A stretch of 64,000 nt of DNA from an uncultured Nitrospira sp. (GTDB lineage: Bacteria > Nitrospirota > Nitrospiria > Nitrospirales > Nitrospiraceae): contig CABVRW010000009.1 of assembly GCA_902500785.1 (NCBI GenBank), positions 29,987-93,986 of the forward strand, read 5' to 3'. Every line of letters begins with the position of its first letter. Positions within the stretch are counted from its first letter, which is position 1. The notes below the pieces were generated by a model. It was not told the origin of the DNA. It saw nothing but the letters and a program-made list of their open reading frames with translations, and did not search any database. Position numbers and translations under genes: made by a program. Positions 46,438 to 57,298 of this stretch are shown here, piece by piece.

Positions 46438-47630
46438 CTCGACATATCTTCTCTAGCCTAGCCACCGCCGGGGGCCTGCTGCTCGTCTCCCTTATCTGTG
46501 TTCCAGCCGTCTCCGCTGAATCCATTCGTGTGCTGTTGGCTCAAGAGGCGTCACTGGTGGAAGTCCGTTCGGATGGAGCGCTCGCGCTCGTGGCCGAAAC
46601 GGGCGCCATGAAGATTTTGCAGGCGCCGATTCATCTCGCCGCGCGAGGAGACGGATTGCAGGTCGATGGTCGACGCCTGATGAGTGGACAGGTCCTGATT
46701 CGCCCTCTCCGGAACCACCTCTCCTTGTTGATTGGGAAAGAAGGTGGGCTGAGCGCAGGGGCTCCCCTGTCGGTCAGCGGGACCGTGCGAGTGTCGCGTA
46801 AAGGGCGCGCACTCTCGGTCGTCAATCAGGTTGATTTGGAGGAATATGTGAAGGGTGTGGTGCCGTCCGAGGTCAGTTCAGCCTGGCACCCGGAAATGCT
46901 CAAGGTGCAGGCGGTGGCGGCACGGACGTATGCGCTGTATAACAAAATGCTGAGCGCGGCGAGAGAATACGACGTGGTGGCTACGATTCAGGATCAAGTG
47001 TATCGGGGCCGCTCGGGTGTCGATCGTCGAGTGGAAGAAGCCGTGGAATCGACCCGAGGTATTGTGGTGACGCATCTGCAGGCCCCCATTTATGCCGCGT
47101 TTTCGTCCACTGCGGCTGGACCGACTGAAGATGCCGTGAATGTGTGGGCGAACAAGGATCTTCCCTATCTCAAGGGAGTCGAATGTCCCTTTGATCTGGA
47201 GTCCCCCTACTATCAATGGCGAGCCAGTGTGAAGATCGAGCAGATGGAGCAGAATTTGCGGGTCCAGGGATTTTCCGTCGGGACTATCGCCACGATCACC
47301 CCGATTACCTATAGCCGTGCCGGACGGGTTTCGCGCCTACGGATTTTGCATTCCGGCGGTGAGACGGTGTTGAGAGGTGAGGACCTTCGTAAGGCCGTGG
47401 GGTATACCGTGATTCCCAGTACCCAGTTTGAGGTCGAATCGATCGGTGCCGAGGTCGTGTTTACCGGCTACGGTGCAGGTCATGCCGTGGGTCTCTGCCA
47501 ATGGGGCGCGAAAGAATTGGCCGAGCTCGGCTATTCGTACAGCAGCATTCTGCAATACTATTATCCTGGAACCGAGTTGCATAACGCGGCCCGCTCGCGG
47601 TTGATGACGCCGGTGATTCCGACCCCCTGA
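46419..47630 (+). CDS. SpoIID/LytB-domain protein
   Basis: A 403-residue exported protein. A signal peptide (about 1-35, ending VSA) precedes a SpoIID domain with NQVDLEEYVKGVVPSEVSSAWHPEMLKVQAVAARTYALYN near 135 and a C-terminal VFTGYGAGHAVGLCQWGAKELA. In sporulating bacteria SpoIID is a lytic transglycosylase that remodels peptidoglycan. This organism is unlikely to sporulate, so a general wall-remodelling role is inferred. The start overlaps the DUF2905 gene by 19 bases; the stop overlaps queA by one base. Confidence 0.92.
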   Translation: MALSPLTRHIFSSLATAGGLLLVSLICVPAVSAESIRVLLAQEASLVEVRSDGALALVAETGAMKILQAPIHLAARGDGLQVDGRRLMSGQVLIRPLRNHLSLLIGKEGGLSAGAPLSVSGTVRVSRKGRALSVVNQVDLEEYVKGVVPSEVSSAWHPEMLKVQAVAARTYALYNKMLSAAREYDVVATIQDQVYRGRSGVDRRVEEAVESTRGIVVTHLQAPIYAAFSSTAAGPTEDAVNVWANKDLPYLKGVECPFDLESPYYQWRASVKIEQMEQNLRVQGFSVGTIATITPITYSRAGRVSRLRILHSGGETVLRGEDLRKAVGYTVIPSTQFEVESIGAEVVFTGYGAGHAVGLCQWGAKELAELGYSYSSILQYYYPGTELHNAARSRLMTPVIPTP

Positions 47631-48670
47631 TGTTGCTCAGCGAGTTTGATTTCCCATTTGACCCATCTCTTGTGGCCGAACATCCGGTCATCCCCCGCGA
47701 TCAGGCGCGCTTGCTGGTACTGGAACGCGCGAGTGGAGCGCGGACACACCGGCTTGTGGCGGACCTTCCGTCGCTGCTCCAGCCGGGCGATCTCGTGGTG
47801 GTGAATAACACCAAGGTCATGCCGGCACGTGTCCCTGCGCAGGTTCGTTCCACGGGAAAACTGATCGATCTGCTGTTTGTGCAGGATCTCGGACAGGGTG
47901 TGTGGGAAGTCCTCATCAAGGGACGCTTCCGGCCCGGCGCCACCATCGAGTTCCCGGGCGGCGGGACCGGCGACATTATAGAGCGCAGCCCAGTCCGAAC
48001 CACGGTACGGGTCTCGGGCGTTGCGAGTGTCTACGATCTCATGCAGGCCGCCGGCACGATGCCGCTGCCTCCGTATATTAAACGGGTGCCGTTGCGGGAC
48101 GATCAGCAATGGTACCAGACGATGTTCGCCCAGCATGAAGGGGCCATCGCGGCCCCCACCGCCGGACTACATTTTACGCGTGAGTTGGTGCAGGCCTTGA
48201 CGGAGAAGGGGATTGAATTGGCGCAGGTGACGTTGCACGTCGGCCCCGGCACATTTCGGAGCGTGAAGAGCGAACGAATCGAAGATCACCGTATGTTGGC
48301 TGAACGAGTCGAGGTGTCGGCCGAGACGGTGGAGCAGATTCGTCGCGTGCGGGAGCGGGGACATCGCGTGGTGGCAGTCGGCACAACGGTGGTGCGCGCG
48401 TTGGAAGCGTCTGCGCGTGGCGGTCGAGGAATCGAGCCGTTCGAAGGCCGAGCCGAGTTGTTCATTACGCCTGGATTTGAGTTCCAGGTCATCGATGCGC
48501 TGGTGACAAATTTCCACTTGCCTCGGACGACGCTGTTGATGCTGGTGTCTGCGTTTGTGGGGGTGGCACCGCTCCGTTCCGCTTATGAAGAAGCGGTGGC
48601 GCAACGATATCGGTTCTATAGCTATGGGGATGCGATGCTGATCGGGTCGGGATGGGCGGCCGCTACATGA
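47630..48670 (+). CDS. queA: S-adenosylmethionine:tRNA ribosyltransferase-isomerase
   Basis: A 346-residue QueA that makes epoxyqueuosine in tRNA, adding the ribosyl group from SAM. It has the family start FDFPFDPSLVAEHP, DLPSLLQPGDLVVVNNTKVMPAR near 45, and PTAGLHFTRELVQAL near 180, with the final FITPGFEFQVIDALVTNFHLPRTTLLMLVSA. TGATG couples it to the SpoIID gene. Its 3' end overlaps the convergent SurA-like gene by eight bases. Confidence 0.96.
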   Translation: MLLSEFDFPFDPSLVAEHPVIPRDQARLLVLERASGARTHRLVADLPSLLQPGDLVVVNNTKVMPARVPAQVRSTGKLIDLLFVQDLGQGVWEVLIKGRFRPGATIEFPGGGTGDIIERSPVRTTVRVSGVASVYDLMQAAGTMPLPPYIKRVPLRDDQQWYQTMFAQHEGAIAAPTAGLHFTRELVQALTEKGIELAQVTLHVGPGTFRSVKSERIEDHRMLAERVEVSAETVEQIRRVRERGHRVVAVGTTVVRALEASARGGRGIEPFEGRAELFITPGFEFQVIDALVTNFHLPRTTLLMLVSAFVGVAPLRSAYEEAVAQRYRFYSYGDAMLIGSGWAAAT

Positions 48671-49361
48671 GTTCTTTGTGAATCTTCACAGGCACCTTGC
48701 TTTTCATCGATTCACTGTAGGCCATCAACGCCCGTTGCTGCTTCTGGAAGAGGAGGGTCTGAAAGATTCGCTCCTTGGCCGCAGCGGCCTTGGCCGGATC
48801 GGCTTCGCCTTCGCGTGAGACGAGGGTCTGCGCCTCTGAGTATTCAGACGGCGTGAGAGCGACGGCATCCATGATGATGAGTCGCGCCTTGTTGGTGAGA
48901 ATATCCTTGGTTTCCATGGCTTCGAACGACGCGGGCGTCAAACGATTCGCCGCCAGCAACCGGCGGTAGGCGTCGGGGTCGAAGCTGCCGTTCTTTTGAA
49001 ACTCGGTTCGCTGCATGATCGCCTTGCGCAAATCTTCGTCGGAGACCGTGAGCCCCATCTCTTTCGCCACATGCAGCCACATCCGGTTGTCGATGAGTTG
49101 CTCCAGCACAAACTGCTTCAGGAACTCATCCTTGATGTCGTTCTGTCCCTTATCTTTGTAGAAGCGATACGTATTTTCATAGGCGCGTCGAAACTCATCC
49201 AGGGGAACGACCTGGTCCCCGACGGAGGCGACGATGCTCCCGCCTTCCTGGCCGAACCCCCACCAGCCCATCGTAATGATGAACGCGAGGGCAAGCACCC
49301 CCATGATGGATTTGAGGAACCATGGATAGTCGTGAGCAGCTTCGCGTAACAGTTTGATCAT
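48663..49361 (-). CDS. SurA-N/PpiD-like membrane-anchored protein without a PPIase domain
   Basis: A 232-residue protein with one transmembrane segment near residues 15-35 (FLKSIMGVLALAFIITMGWWGFG) and then the SurA/PpiD N-terminal chaperone fold (ASVGDQVVPLDEFRRAYENTYRFYKD, VLEQLIDNRMWLHVAKEMGLTVSDEDLRKAI). The usual PpiD-like arrangement continues with a parvulin PPIase domain and a longer protein, but here it stops after the chaperone part. It probably acts in the periplasm as a folding helper. Its end overlaps queA on the other strand. Confidence 0.87.
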   Translation of the reverse strand: MIKLLREAAHDYPWFLKSIMGVLALAFIITMGWWGFGQEGGSIVASVGDQVVPLDEFRRAYENTYRFYKDKGQNDIKDEFLKQFVLEQLIDNRMWLHVAKEMGLTVSDEDLRKAIMQRTEFQKNGSFDPDAYRRLLAANRLTPASFEAMETKDILTNKARLIIMDAVALTPSEYSEAQTLVSREGEADPAKAAAAKERIFQTLLFQKQQRALMAYSESMKSKVPVKIHKELM

Positions 49362-49469
49362 CGAAAGCGCCTCTTGTGGGCAAAGTTTCGCGGATTCTAC
49401 TCAGTCGGCGACCTCAAAGGCAAGCGGCGGACATGCACGGATCGCGTGTGCGGAAGATTGCGACTTTGT

Positions 49470-49498
49470 TTGTGCAGGTCCAAGAGATTTGCTATAGT
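49470..49498 (+). promoter_or_regulatory. Promoter of the RDD/mre region
   Basis: TTGTGC at 49470-49475 and TATAGT at 49493-49498 with 17-base spacing. It lies 25 bases before the RDD gene start and helps decide that start. Confidence 0.55.
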
Positions 49499-49522
49499 GT
49501 CGAAGAATTGGGGAGATCTCCG

Positions 49523-49981
49523 GTGGTGGAGGAGGCAATCGGGTACGACCCGCTCGAGCTGGGCGTCTATCCCAAAGCTCAGGTGCTGAATCGCTTCATC
49601 GCCAAAACGATCGACCTTCTGATCGTCGCGGCGGTGAGTAAGCTGGTCCCCCCGATCGGTATCCTGGCCGGACTCGCATATATTTTGTTGGCCGACGGGT
49701 TCGGCGGCGGACGAAGTGTCGGAAAGCGGCTCATCGGGCTTCAGACCATCGTGCTTCGTACCAAGGATCCGGCGGGTTTTCGAGAGTCGATCATCCGTAA
49801 TCTGCCTTGTGGCCTTGCCCAGTTGGCGTTTGAAATACCGTATGTCGGATGGATCGGATGGGGCGCCGTGCTCTCCCTGGAAGGGTTGTTGGTGATCGGG
49901 AATGAGCAGGGTCGGCGGTTAGGCGATGAGATCGCCAAAACCCAGGTGCTGGAGAGTGGACAGCTGGATGTGTCGGATTGA
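49523..49981 (+). CDS. RDD-family membrane protein
   Basis: A 152-residue membrane protein with the RDD start pattern NRFIAKTIDLLIVAAVSKL and GGRSVGKRLIGLQTIVL. The family is a group of three- to four-helix transporters or channels with uncertain substrate. The frame is open 147 bases further upstream, but a promoter lies there, and GGGGAGA precedes the GTG at 49523, so I take that start. mreB follows 48 bases later, so a role tied to cell shape is possible but only by location. Confidence 0.82.
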   Translation: MVEEAIGYDPLELGVYPKAQVLNRFIAKTIDLLIVAAVSKLVPPIGILAGLAYILLADGFGGGRSVGKRLIGLQTIVLRTKDPAGFRESIIRNLPCGLAQLAFEIPYVGWIGWGAVLSLEGLLVIGNEQGRRLGDEIAKTQVLESGQLDVSD

Positions 49982-49999
49982 GTGGCCGGGCATGATTGA

Positions 50000-51079
<1,080 letters not shown>

Positions 51080-51091
51080 CCTCCATCCCGA

Positions 51092-51979
51092 GTGTGGATG
51101 GCTATATCGCGCTCAACATACGGCACCCGGCGTCTTGCCATAGTGCTGCTCGCCTGCTTGCTCGTCGCCCTCTTCCTTCTTCCTAGTCAAAGCCAGAGGT
51201 TGCTACAGTACGTGGGTGGACCGCTTGGCCAAATCCTCAGTGTTCCCCTCGCCGCGTTTTCCTCCATTGATCAGGGCATTTCAGAAACCTGGAACGGATA
51301 TCTCGCCCTGCAGAGTGTCCACGAGGAGAACCGCCAACTCCGTCGCGATATAGAGTTCCTCAAAGGCCAAAACAATCAATTGCGGGAATCTGTGACGGCC
51401 ACGCAGCGGTACGAGGCGCTGCTGAAGTTTACGCAGCAATCGCCGTCTCAAACTCTGGCGGCTCAGGTGATCGGAAGAGACGCGACGAATTGGTATCGTG
51501 GGATGCTTCTCAATAAAGGCGAGAACGACGGGGTACGGGCTGAAATGGGGGTGGTGACTCCCGCGGGTGTCGTCGGACGAATCGTGAAAACCAATTCCAC
51601 GTCGTCGGTCGTCTTATTGGTCACTGATCCCAACAACGCAATCGCGGGCGTGGTGCAGCGGACTCGTGATGAGGGTATCGTTGAAGGCACCAGCCACGGG
51701 CGGGCGCGGCTCAAGTATATCCCTCTGCTGTCGTCGGTGCAGGCCGGGGACCGAGTCGTCACCTCGGGGCTGACCGGGGCCTTCCCGCGCGGTCTCGCGA
51801 TCGGGGGGCTGACGCAGGTCGAAAAATCGGAGGGCGATTTGTTTCAGTCGGCGGAAATCGAGCCGGAAGTGGATCTGTCAAAGTTGGACGAAGTCCTCAT
51901 TATTACGGCCCCGTATGAGGATGCCGACGCGGCGCAAAAACTGCTGCAGGAGATCCACGGAGATCGCAAGAAGCCATGA
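51092..51979 (+). CDS. mreC: Rod shape-determining protein MreC
   Basis: A 295-residue periplasmic scaffold with an N-terminal membrane anchor (about 15-35, AIVLLACLLVALFLLP), a coiled coil near 65-110, and the family segment RDATNWYRGMLLNKGENDGV near 130. It couples MreB to the synthases. The GTG at 51092 or ATG at 51098 may be the start; neither has a strong ribosome site. The stop overlaps mreD by four bases. Confidence 0.94.
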   Translation: MWMAISRSTYGTRRLAIVLLACLLVALFLLPSQSQRLLQYVGGPLGQILSVPLAAFSSIDQGISETWNGYLALQSVHEENRQLRRDIEFLKGQNNQLRESVTATQRYEALLKFTQQSPSQTLAAQVIGRDATNWYRGMLLNKGENDGVRAEMGVVTPAGVVGRIVKTNSTSSVVLLVTDPNNAIAGVVQRTRDEGIVEGTSHGRARLKYIPLLSSVQAGDRVVTSGLTGAFPRGLAIGGLTQVEKSEGDLFQSAEIEPEVDLSKLDEVLIITAPYEDADAAQKLLQEIHGDRKKP

Positions 51980-52476
51980 AGTTTCTCATATACCTTCTAT
52001 TAGCGCTCATAGTCGTCCCCTTTCAAACGACGTTGCTGCACTACGTCAGTCTTTTCGGGGTGCGTCCTGATCTCGGTCTGGTGGCGGCTTGTCTGGTCGG
52101 ATTTCTGGGCGGAGAGCTTGACGGATTGATTCTCGGGCTCCTCCTGGGGTGCTTCCAAGATATGCTGTCCGCTGGAGATCTGTGGATCAACGTGATCACC
52201 AAGGGCGGAGGCGGGTTTCTAGCCGGGCTGGCGGGACGTCATATGGCCCATATGACGCCGGCCGTGTTGACTGCAGGGTTGGCGATTATTTCCTGTCTGT
52301 CCAGCGTCGTGTTTCTCTACTCCATGAATCCAGCGGGCATCGATGAGGTCTGGATGGGGGTGCGCTCGACGGTGCTGGTGCAGGCCGGGTTCGACGCCAT
52401 GGTCGGAGCAGGGTTGTATCTGTTGTTTCGACAGCGCTGGTCCGATGATCGAATGGTGACCGAGGGGGCGCTGTAA
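51976..52476 (+). CDS. mreD: Rod shape-determining protein MreD
   Basis: A 166-residue membrane protein with about five hydrophobic helices, including LLALIVVPFQTTLLHYVSLFG and DLGLVAACLVGFLGGELDGLILGLLLG, the MreD pattern. The ATGA overlap with mreC and position before mrdA support the call. MreD proteins are poorly conserved and this one is recognised more by context. Confidence 0.9.
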   Translation: MKFLIYLLLALIVVPFQTTLLHYVSLFGVRPDLGLVAACLVGFLGGELDGLILGLLLGCFQDMLSAGDLWINVITKGGGGFLAGLAGRHMAHMTPAVLTAGLAIISCLSSVVFLYSMNPAGIDEVWMGVRSTVLVQAGFDAMVGAGLYLLFRQRWSDDRMVTEGAL

Positions 52477-52521
52477 CCGCATGCGAGTGTCTCGGCGCCG
52501 ATCGGCAAAGGGCTGACAAAC

Positions 52522-54411
52522 ATGGCTGCGATAGGGTTTCACGATTCGGATCTTCTCGACCTTCAACGGCGGCTGGTCATCCTGCGTGTGGGGCTTCTGC
52601 TGGTCGTCGGGTTGCTGGCGTTGCGCTTGTGGCATCTCCAGATTCGGGAAGGCCCCTATTATCGCGACCTGTCTGAAAACAACCGGACACGCTCGGTGGT
52701 GTTGGAGCCGGCTCGCGGGCTCATTTTCGATCGGAATGGAGTATTGCTGGCGAACAATGTGCCGAGTTTTGCCCTGTATGTCACGTTGGAGGATGTAAAG
52801 GATCGTCAGGGATTGGTCGCGCAACTGGCCTCGCTGCTCAATCTCGACCCGGACCTGATTCAGAAGAAGTTGTCGACCGGCAAGGGCGGCAAGCTGCAGC
52901 CCCGCAAGGTGAAAGATCGACTGACGCTGCGCGAGGCGACGTTGATTGAGTCTCACCGATTGGACTTGCCTGGTGTGATGATCCAGGTGGAGTCCCAACG
53001 GAACTATCCAGGCGGCGTGGTCGCGGCACATTTATTGGGGTATGTGGGAGAAGTGTCGGCGGATCAGCTTGAGAAGGCCGATTTTGCCGATCTCCATCAA
53101 GGCAGCATTGTCGGACAGTATGGAGTCGAAAAGTGGTTCGACCGGCAGGTGCGCGGGCGTGCCGGACAGAAGAGCGTCGAGGTCGATGCGCTGGGTCACG
53201 AAAAGCGCGCTGTGGTGTCGGATAAGCCGGAGGCAGGTGACGATCTCTATCTCACGATCGATGCTCATCTTCAGAAAATTGCCGAAGATCTTCTGGGCGA
53301 TGAATCGGGCGCCATTGTGGCGCTGGATCCCACCACCGGGGATGTCCTCGCGATGGCGAGCCGTCCGGGGTTCGATCCGAACATGTTGTCAAAAGAATTG
53401 TCGAACAAGCAGTGGGTGGAAATCGTTCAGAATGAGCGCCGCCCCCTAAACAATCGAGCCACTCAGGGGCAATATCCGCCCGGCTCGACGTTCAAAGTCG
53501 TCATGGCGGCGGCGGCCCTCGAATCCAACACAGTGACTCCCTCGACCATGGTTCGGTGCAACGGCGGCTACCAATTCGGGAATCGGCTGTTCCGCGATTG
53601 GAAACCAGGAGGACATGGATCGGTGGATATGAACGAGGCCTTGATTCACTCCTGCGACGTCTATTTTTATACCGTCGGCCAACGAATGGGAATTGATACG
53701 ATTGCCGAGTATGCGAAGCAGTTCGGACTCGGGCAGGAGACCGGAGTCGAATTACCGTCGGAGCGTGTCGGAATCGTCCCTTCCACGGCCTGGAAGCAGA
53801 AAGCTCGCAATCAGCCGTGGTATCCGGGGGAAACCATTTCTGCGGCGATCGGTCAAGGGTATGTCACCGTGACGCCCTTGCAGATGGCCAGCGTCATCAG
53901 TACGGTGGCCAACGACGGCGTGGCGGTCAAGCCGCGATTGGTTCAGGCGGTGATGAATCGCGTAACAGGAGAACGCGCCGAATTCCCCCCTACCATTCGG
54001 GGAAAGGTGGCGGTCAAACCGGCGACCATTGCCCTGATCAAGGAGGCGTTGGCGGATGTGGTGACGAAGGGCACCGCGACGCGGGCGAAGTCGTCCCTGG
54101 TGACGATCGGGGGGAAAACCGGAACCGCTCAAACGACGGCGCTCCGTACCGGTCCGGAGAAAGATATTCCGAAGAAGTTCCGGGATCACGCGTGGTTTGT
54201 CGCCTTTGCTCCGGTCGAGGCGCCGCGCATTGCAGTGGCTGTCCTGGCGGAGCACATGGGGCATGGCGGATCGGCGGCGGCCCCCTTGGCGAAAGACGTG
54301 ATTGAAGCCTACGTAAAAGCCTATCCTCAAGTACTCCGTGGAATTCCCGCGAGCGGGCGCACCAAGTCGCCTGCGCCGGCAGCCGACACGCGACCGAGAC
54401 GTGATGATTGA
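52522..54411 (+). CDS. mrdA: Penicillin-binding protein 2 (transpeptidase of the elongasome)
   Basis: A 629-residue class B PBP. An N-terminal membrane helix (about 17-35) precedes the PBP dimerisation domain with ARGLIFDRNGVLLANN near 72. The transpeptidase domain has the active-site STFK (Ser322), the SCD motif near 378 and KTGTAQ near 533. It cross-links side-wall peptidoglycan and works with RodA. It overlaps rodA by eight bases. A Pro/Ala-rich C-terminal tail of about 20 residues ends the protein. Confidence 0.96.
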   Translation: MAAIGFHDSDLLDLQRRLVILRVGLLLVVGLLALRLWHLQIREGPYYRDLSENNRTRSVVLEPARGLIFDRNGVLLANNVPSFALYVTLEDVKDRQGLVAQLASLLNLDPDLIQKKLSTGKGGKLQPRKVKDRLTLREATLIESHRLDLPGVMIQVESQRNYPGGVVAAHLLGYVGEVSADQLEKADFADLHQGSIVGQYGVEKWFDRQVRGRAGQKSVEVDALGHEKRAVVSDKPEAGDDLYLTIDAHLQKIAEDLLGDESGAIVALDPTTGDVLAMASRPGFDPNMLSKELSNKQWVEIVQNERRPLNNRATQGQYPPGSTFKVVMAAAALESNTVTPSTMVRCNGGYQFGNRLFRDWKPGGHGSVDMNEALIHSCDVYFYTVGQRMGIDTIAEYAKQFGLGQETGVELPSERVGIVPSTAWKQKARNQPWYPGETISAAIGQGYVTVTPLQMASVISTVANDGVAVKPRLVQAVMNRVTGERAEFPPTIRGKVAVKPATIALIKEALADVVTKGTATRAKSSLVTIGGKTGTAQTTALRTGPEKDIPKKFRDHAWFVAFAPVEAPRIAVAVLAEHMGHGGSAAAPLAKDVIEAYVKAYPQVLRGIPASGRTKSPAPAADTRPRRDD

Positions 54412-55522
54412 TCGGGTAATCGACAGTCGGGGGCTCGATAGTTTTGATCTCCGCTTCATGGGGTTGATCGCGGTCATCCTGTCGGTCGGGGTGCTGTCGA
54501 TCTATAGTGTGACGCATTCTCAGGACACGGCGTTTCCGTTTTACCTCAAGCAGCTGGTCTGGATTCTCCTGGGAACGGTTGCGTTCCTGGTCATGTATTT
54601 ATCCGACTATCACAAGATCGCGCGCCTGGCCTATCCGACCTATGCGGTGATTTTGATCATGTTGGCGATCGTGCTGATCATGGGCAAATCCAGCCGAGGG
54701 GCCCAACGATGGATTCCCATCGGGCCCTTCGCCTTTCAGCCATCTGAATTTGCCAAACTGGTTCTGGTCTTGGTGCTGGCGAACTATTACTCCCGGGTAA
54801 CCCGCGTGGGATGGATGCACCGAGTGGTCTTGCCGGGATTGATTGTGCTTCCCGGTCTGCTGTTGATTCTCAAGCAACCGGATCTTGGGAGCGGGTTGAG
54901 CTTTCTGGCCGTCTACGCGGCCATGCTGTTGATGGTCGGCGTGCGCTCGAAGGCGCTGGGCATTATTCTGTTGCTCTCCGTCATGCTGTTTCCGTTCGTC
55001 TGGGAAATGGTCTGGGCTTCGCTGCACGACTATCAGCGACAACGGGTGATGGCGTTTGTTGATCCTGACTATGACCCAGGCGGGAAGGGGTATCACGCAC
55101 TGCAATCCAGGATTGCCATCGGCTCCGGTGAGTTGTCCGGGAAAGGTCTCTATGGCGGCACGCAAAGTCAGCTGAAGTTCCTGCCCGAAGGACATACGGA
55201 CTTTGTTTTTGCGGTCTATGCGGAGGAATGGGGCTTCGTGGGGGTATTGGTGCTGTTGGCCCTCTTTATCGCGCTGATATGGGTGTCATTGGAAATTGCC
55301 GCGCGTGCGAAGGACACGTTGGGGGCGTTGCTCGCGGCAGGTATTGTGGCGATGCTGTGTTTTTGTGTGGTTGTGAATATCGGGATGACCGCGGGCATGT
55401 TTCCCATTGTCGGAATCCCGCTACCGTTGGTCAGTTACGGAGGGAGCGCGACCATCATGACCATGGCCTCGTTAGGCTTGTTGTTAAACGTCAAGCGACG
55501 TCGGTTGACCTTGTTCTATTAG
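54404..55522 (+). CDS. rodA: Rod shape-determining protein RodA (SEDS glycosyltransferase)
   Basis: A 372-residue SEDS polymerase with about ten transmembrane helices. It shows the family segments FAFQPSEFAKLVLVLVLANYY near 108, LKQPDLGSGLSFLAVYAAMLL near 160, and SGKGLYGGTQSQLKFLPEGHTDFVFAVYAEEWGFVG near 245, with GIPLPLVSYGGSA near the end. It polymerises lipid II and pairs with the PBP2 encoded upstream. The ATG at 54404 overlaps the mrdA end; the frame is open upstream inside mrdA. Confidence 0.96.
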   Translation: MIDRVIDSRGLDSFDLRFMGLIAVILSVGVLSIYSVTHSQDTAFPFYLKQLVWILLGTVAFLVMYLSDYHKIARLAYPTYAVILIMLAIVLIMGKSSRGAQRWIPIGPFAFQPSEFAKLVLVLVLANYYSRVTRVGWMHRVVLPGLIVLPGLLLILKQPDLGSGLSFLAVYAAMLLMVGVRSKALGIILLLSVMLFPFVWEMVWASLHDYQRQRVMAFVDPDYDPGGKGYHALQSRIAIGSGELSGKGLYGGTQSQLKFLPEGHTDFVFAVYAEEWGFVGVLVLLALFIALIWVSLEIAARAKDTLGALLAAGIVAMLCFCVVVNIGMTAGMFPIVGIPLPLVSYGGSATIMTMASLGLLLNVKRRRLTLFY

Positions 55523-55666
55523 GCGATGCCTGGACAGGGGCCGACTTATTATGAAATAACCATGTGATCAGATTGGCGCCGGACCGACGGCGAGACGAGA
55601 AGGAACCCGGGCTGTGCGTCCGCGTTCGTCTGCCGATCCGCCCGATCTGAGTGTAAAGGAGTTTGT

Positions 55667-57178
55667 ATGGGTGTGGAGATAGCGATCAGTATAGCGCGGG
55701 AAGAAACCCGCGTGGCGGTGCTGGATAATGGGGTCGTCACAGACCTCTATGGCGATCGCGCGAAAGATCAAGATTTTGTCGGGAATATTTACAAAGGCCG
55801 TGTAGCGAAAGTGCTGCCGGGCATGCAGGCGGCGTTTATCGATATCGGGTTGGAGAAGGCGGCCTTCATGCATGTGTCCGACCTCTGCACGGAGGTGGAG
55901 CCTGGGGATACCCTGGTGGAGGGGGATGACGACGACAACAAAGACTCGGAGGTTCCCAAGCCCAAGCGCCAAAGCTCAAAACCTATTGAAGAGTTGCTGT
56001 CCGAGGGACAGGAAGTCATGGTGCAGATCTCCAAAGGTCCCATCGGAACCAAGGGATCACGCGTGACGACATACGTATCATTACCAGGACGGTACTTGGT
56101 GTTCATGCCGACGGTCGAGCATATCGGCGTGTCTCGACGCATTCCTCGGGACGAAGAGCGCGCGCGGCTAAAAGAAATCATGAAGCGAGCCCGCCGTCCG
56201 GGGTTCGGATACATCGTGCGAACCGTCAGTGAAGGCGTGAAGGAAGAGGAGCTGCGCTCGGATGTCGAGTTTCTGCATGTCTTGTGGCAGGACGTGTTGA
56301 CGAAGCGCGATCAGCAGCCGGCCCCGAGTCTGTTGCACAGTGACTTGAGTCTGAGTTTCCGGGTGGTGCGCGATCTGTTCGGTCGGCGGGTGGATCGGCT
56401 GTTGATCGATTCTCGTGAGGAGTACAACGCGATCAAAGGGTTTGTGCAACGGTTTTCTCCAGAGCAGACATCGCGCATTCATTTTTACGACAAAGAGGAA
56501 AGTCTGTTCGACTACCTCGGCGTGGAACAGGAAATTGCCCGTGCGATGAGCCGCAAGGTGTGGCTCAAGTCCGGAGGGTATTTGGTGATCGATCACACCG
56601 AGGCCATGACCGTGATCGACGTGAATACCGGCCGATTTGTCGGTAAGCGTGATCAGGAAGAAACCATCTTGCGCAATAATTTAGAAGCCGCGCGCGAAAT
56701 CGCCTATCAGGTGAAGTTGCGGGGGATCGGCGGCATCATCATCGTGGACTTCATCGACATGGAGCGGGAGAAGAATCGCGACAAGGTCTATCATGCGCTC
56801 GTGGATGCCATGTCGTCGGACAAAGCCCGCACCAGAATTTCACGAGTGTCCGACCTCGGATTGATCGAAATTTCCCGTGAACGCGTACGAGAGGATCTGC
56901 TGCGGTCCCTCTCCGAGCCCTGTCACTATTGCGATGGACGTGGATATACCAAATCTCCGATGTCCGTGGCCTATGAAATTTTCCGCGAGGTGCGGCGGCT
57001 CGGCCATGAAATCGAGCAGCAGCGCGTAGTAGTCGGCGCGCATCCTGCCGTCGCCCTGCTTTTGCAAGAACAGGAACAACCCGGAGTCGAGGAACTCGAG
57101 CGGCGGTATAGTGCAAAAATCCTGGTCACTCCCGACGATCGGTTGCATTTGGAACAGTTCGATCTGGTCGTGATGTAG
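55667..57178 (+). CDS. rng: Ribonuclease G/E family protein
   Basis: A 503-residue endoribonuclease. It has the S1 domain (FVGNIYKGRVAKVLPGMQAAFIDIGLEKAAFMH near 33), an acidic insertion near 85-110, the catalytic core with Asp in IDVNTGRFVGKRDQEET and IIIVDFIDMEREKNRD, and the zinc-link CHYCDGRGYTKSP with Cys419 and Cys422. It processes rRNA and tRNA precursors and decays mRNA. The length matches RNase G rather than the long RNase E. AAAGGAG precedes the start. Confidence 0.95.
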   Translation: MGVEIAISIAREETRVAVLDNGVVTDLYGDRAKDQDFVGNIYKGRVAKVLPGMQAAFIDIGLEKAAFMHVSDLCTEVEPGDTLVEGDDDDNKDSEVPKPKRQSSKPIEELLSEGQEVMVQISKGPIGTKGSRVTTYVSLPGRYLVFMPTVEHIGVSRRIPRDEERARLKEIMKRARRPGFGYIVRTVSEGVKEEELRSDVEFLHVLWQDVLTKRDQQPAPSLLHSDLSLSFRVVRDLFGRRVDRLLIDSREEYNAIKGFVQRFSPEQTSRIHFYDKEESLFDYLGVEQEIARAMSRKVWLKSGGYLVIDHTEAMTVIDVNTGRFVGKRDQEETILRNNLEAAREIAYQVKLRGIGGIIIVDFIDMEREKNRDKVYHALVDAMSSDKARTRISRVSDLGLIEISRERVREDLLRSLSEPCHYCDGRGYTKSPMSVAYEIFREVRRLGHEIEQQRVVVGAHPAVALLLQEQEQPGVEELERRYSAKILVTPDDRLHLEQFDLVVM

Positions 57179-57298
57179 TGCGGCGACCCACCGGACTCGG
57201 GCCTCAGCCGAGTGGATCTCACGTCGCTGGAAGCGGACTTTCTCCGGTGCAACGGCCATTCGCATCGCACCGACGACGTGTGATGAGCTGAGACGATA

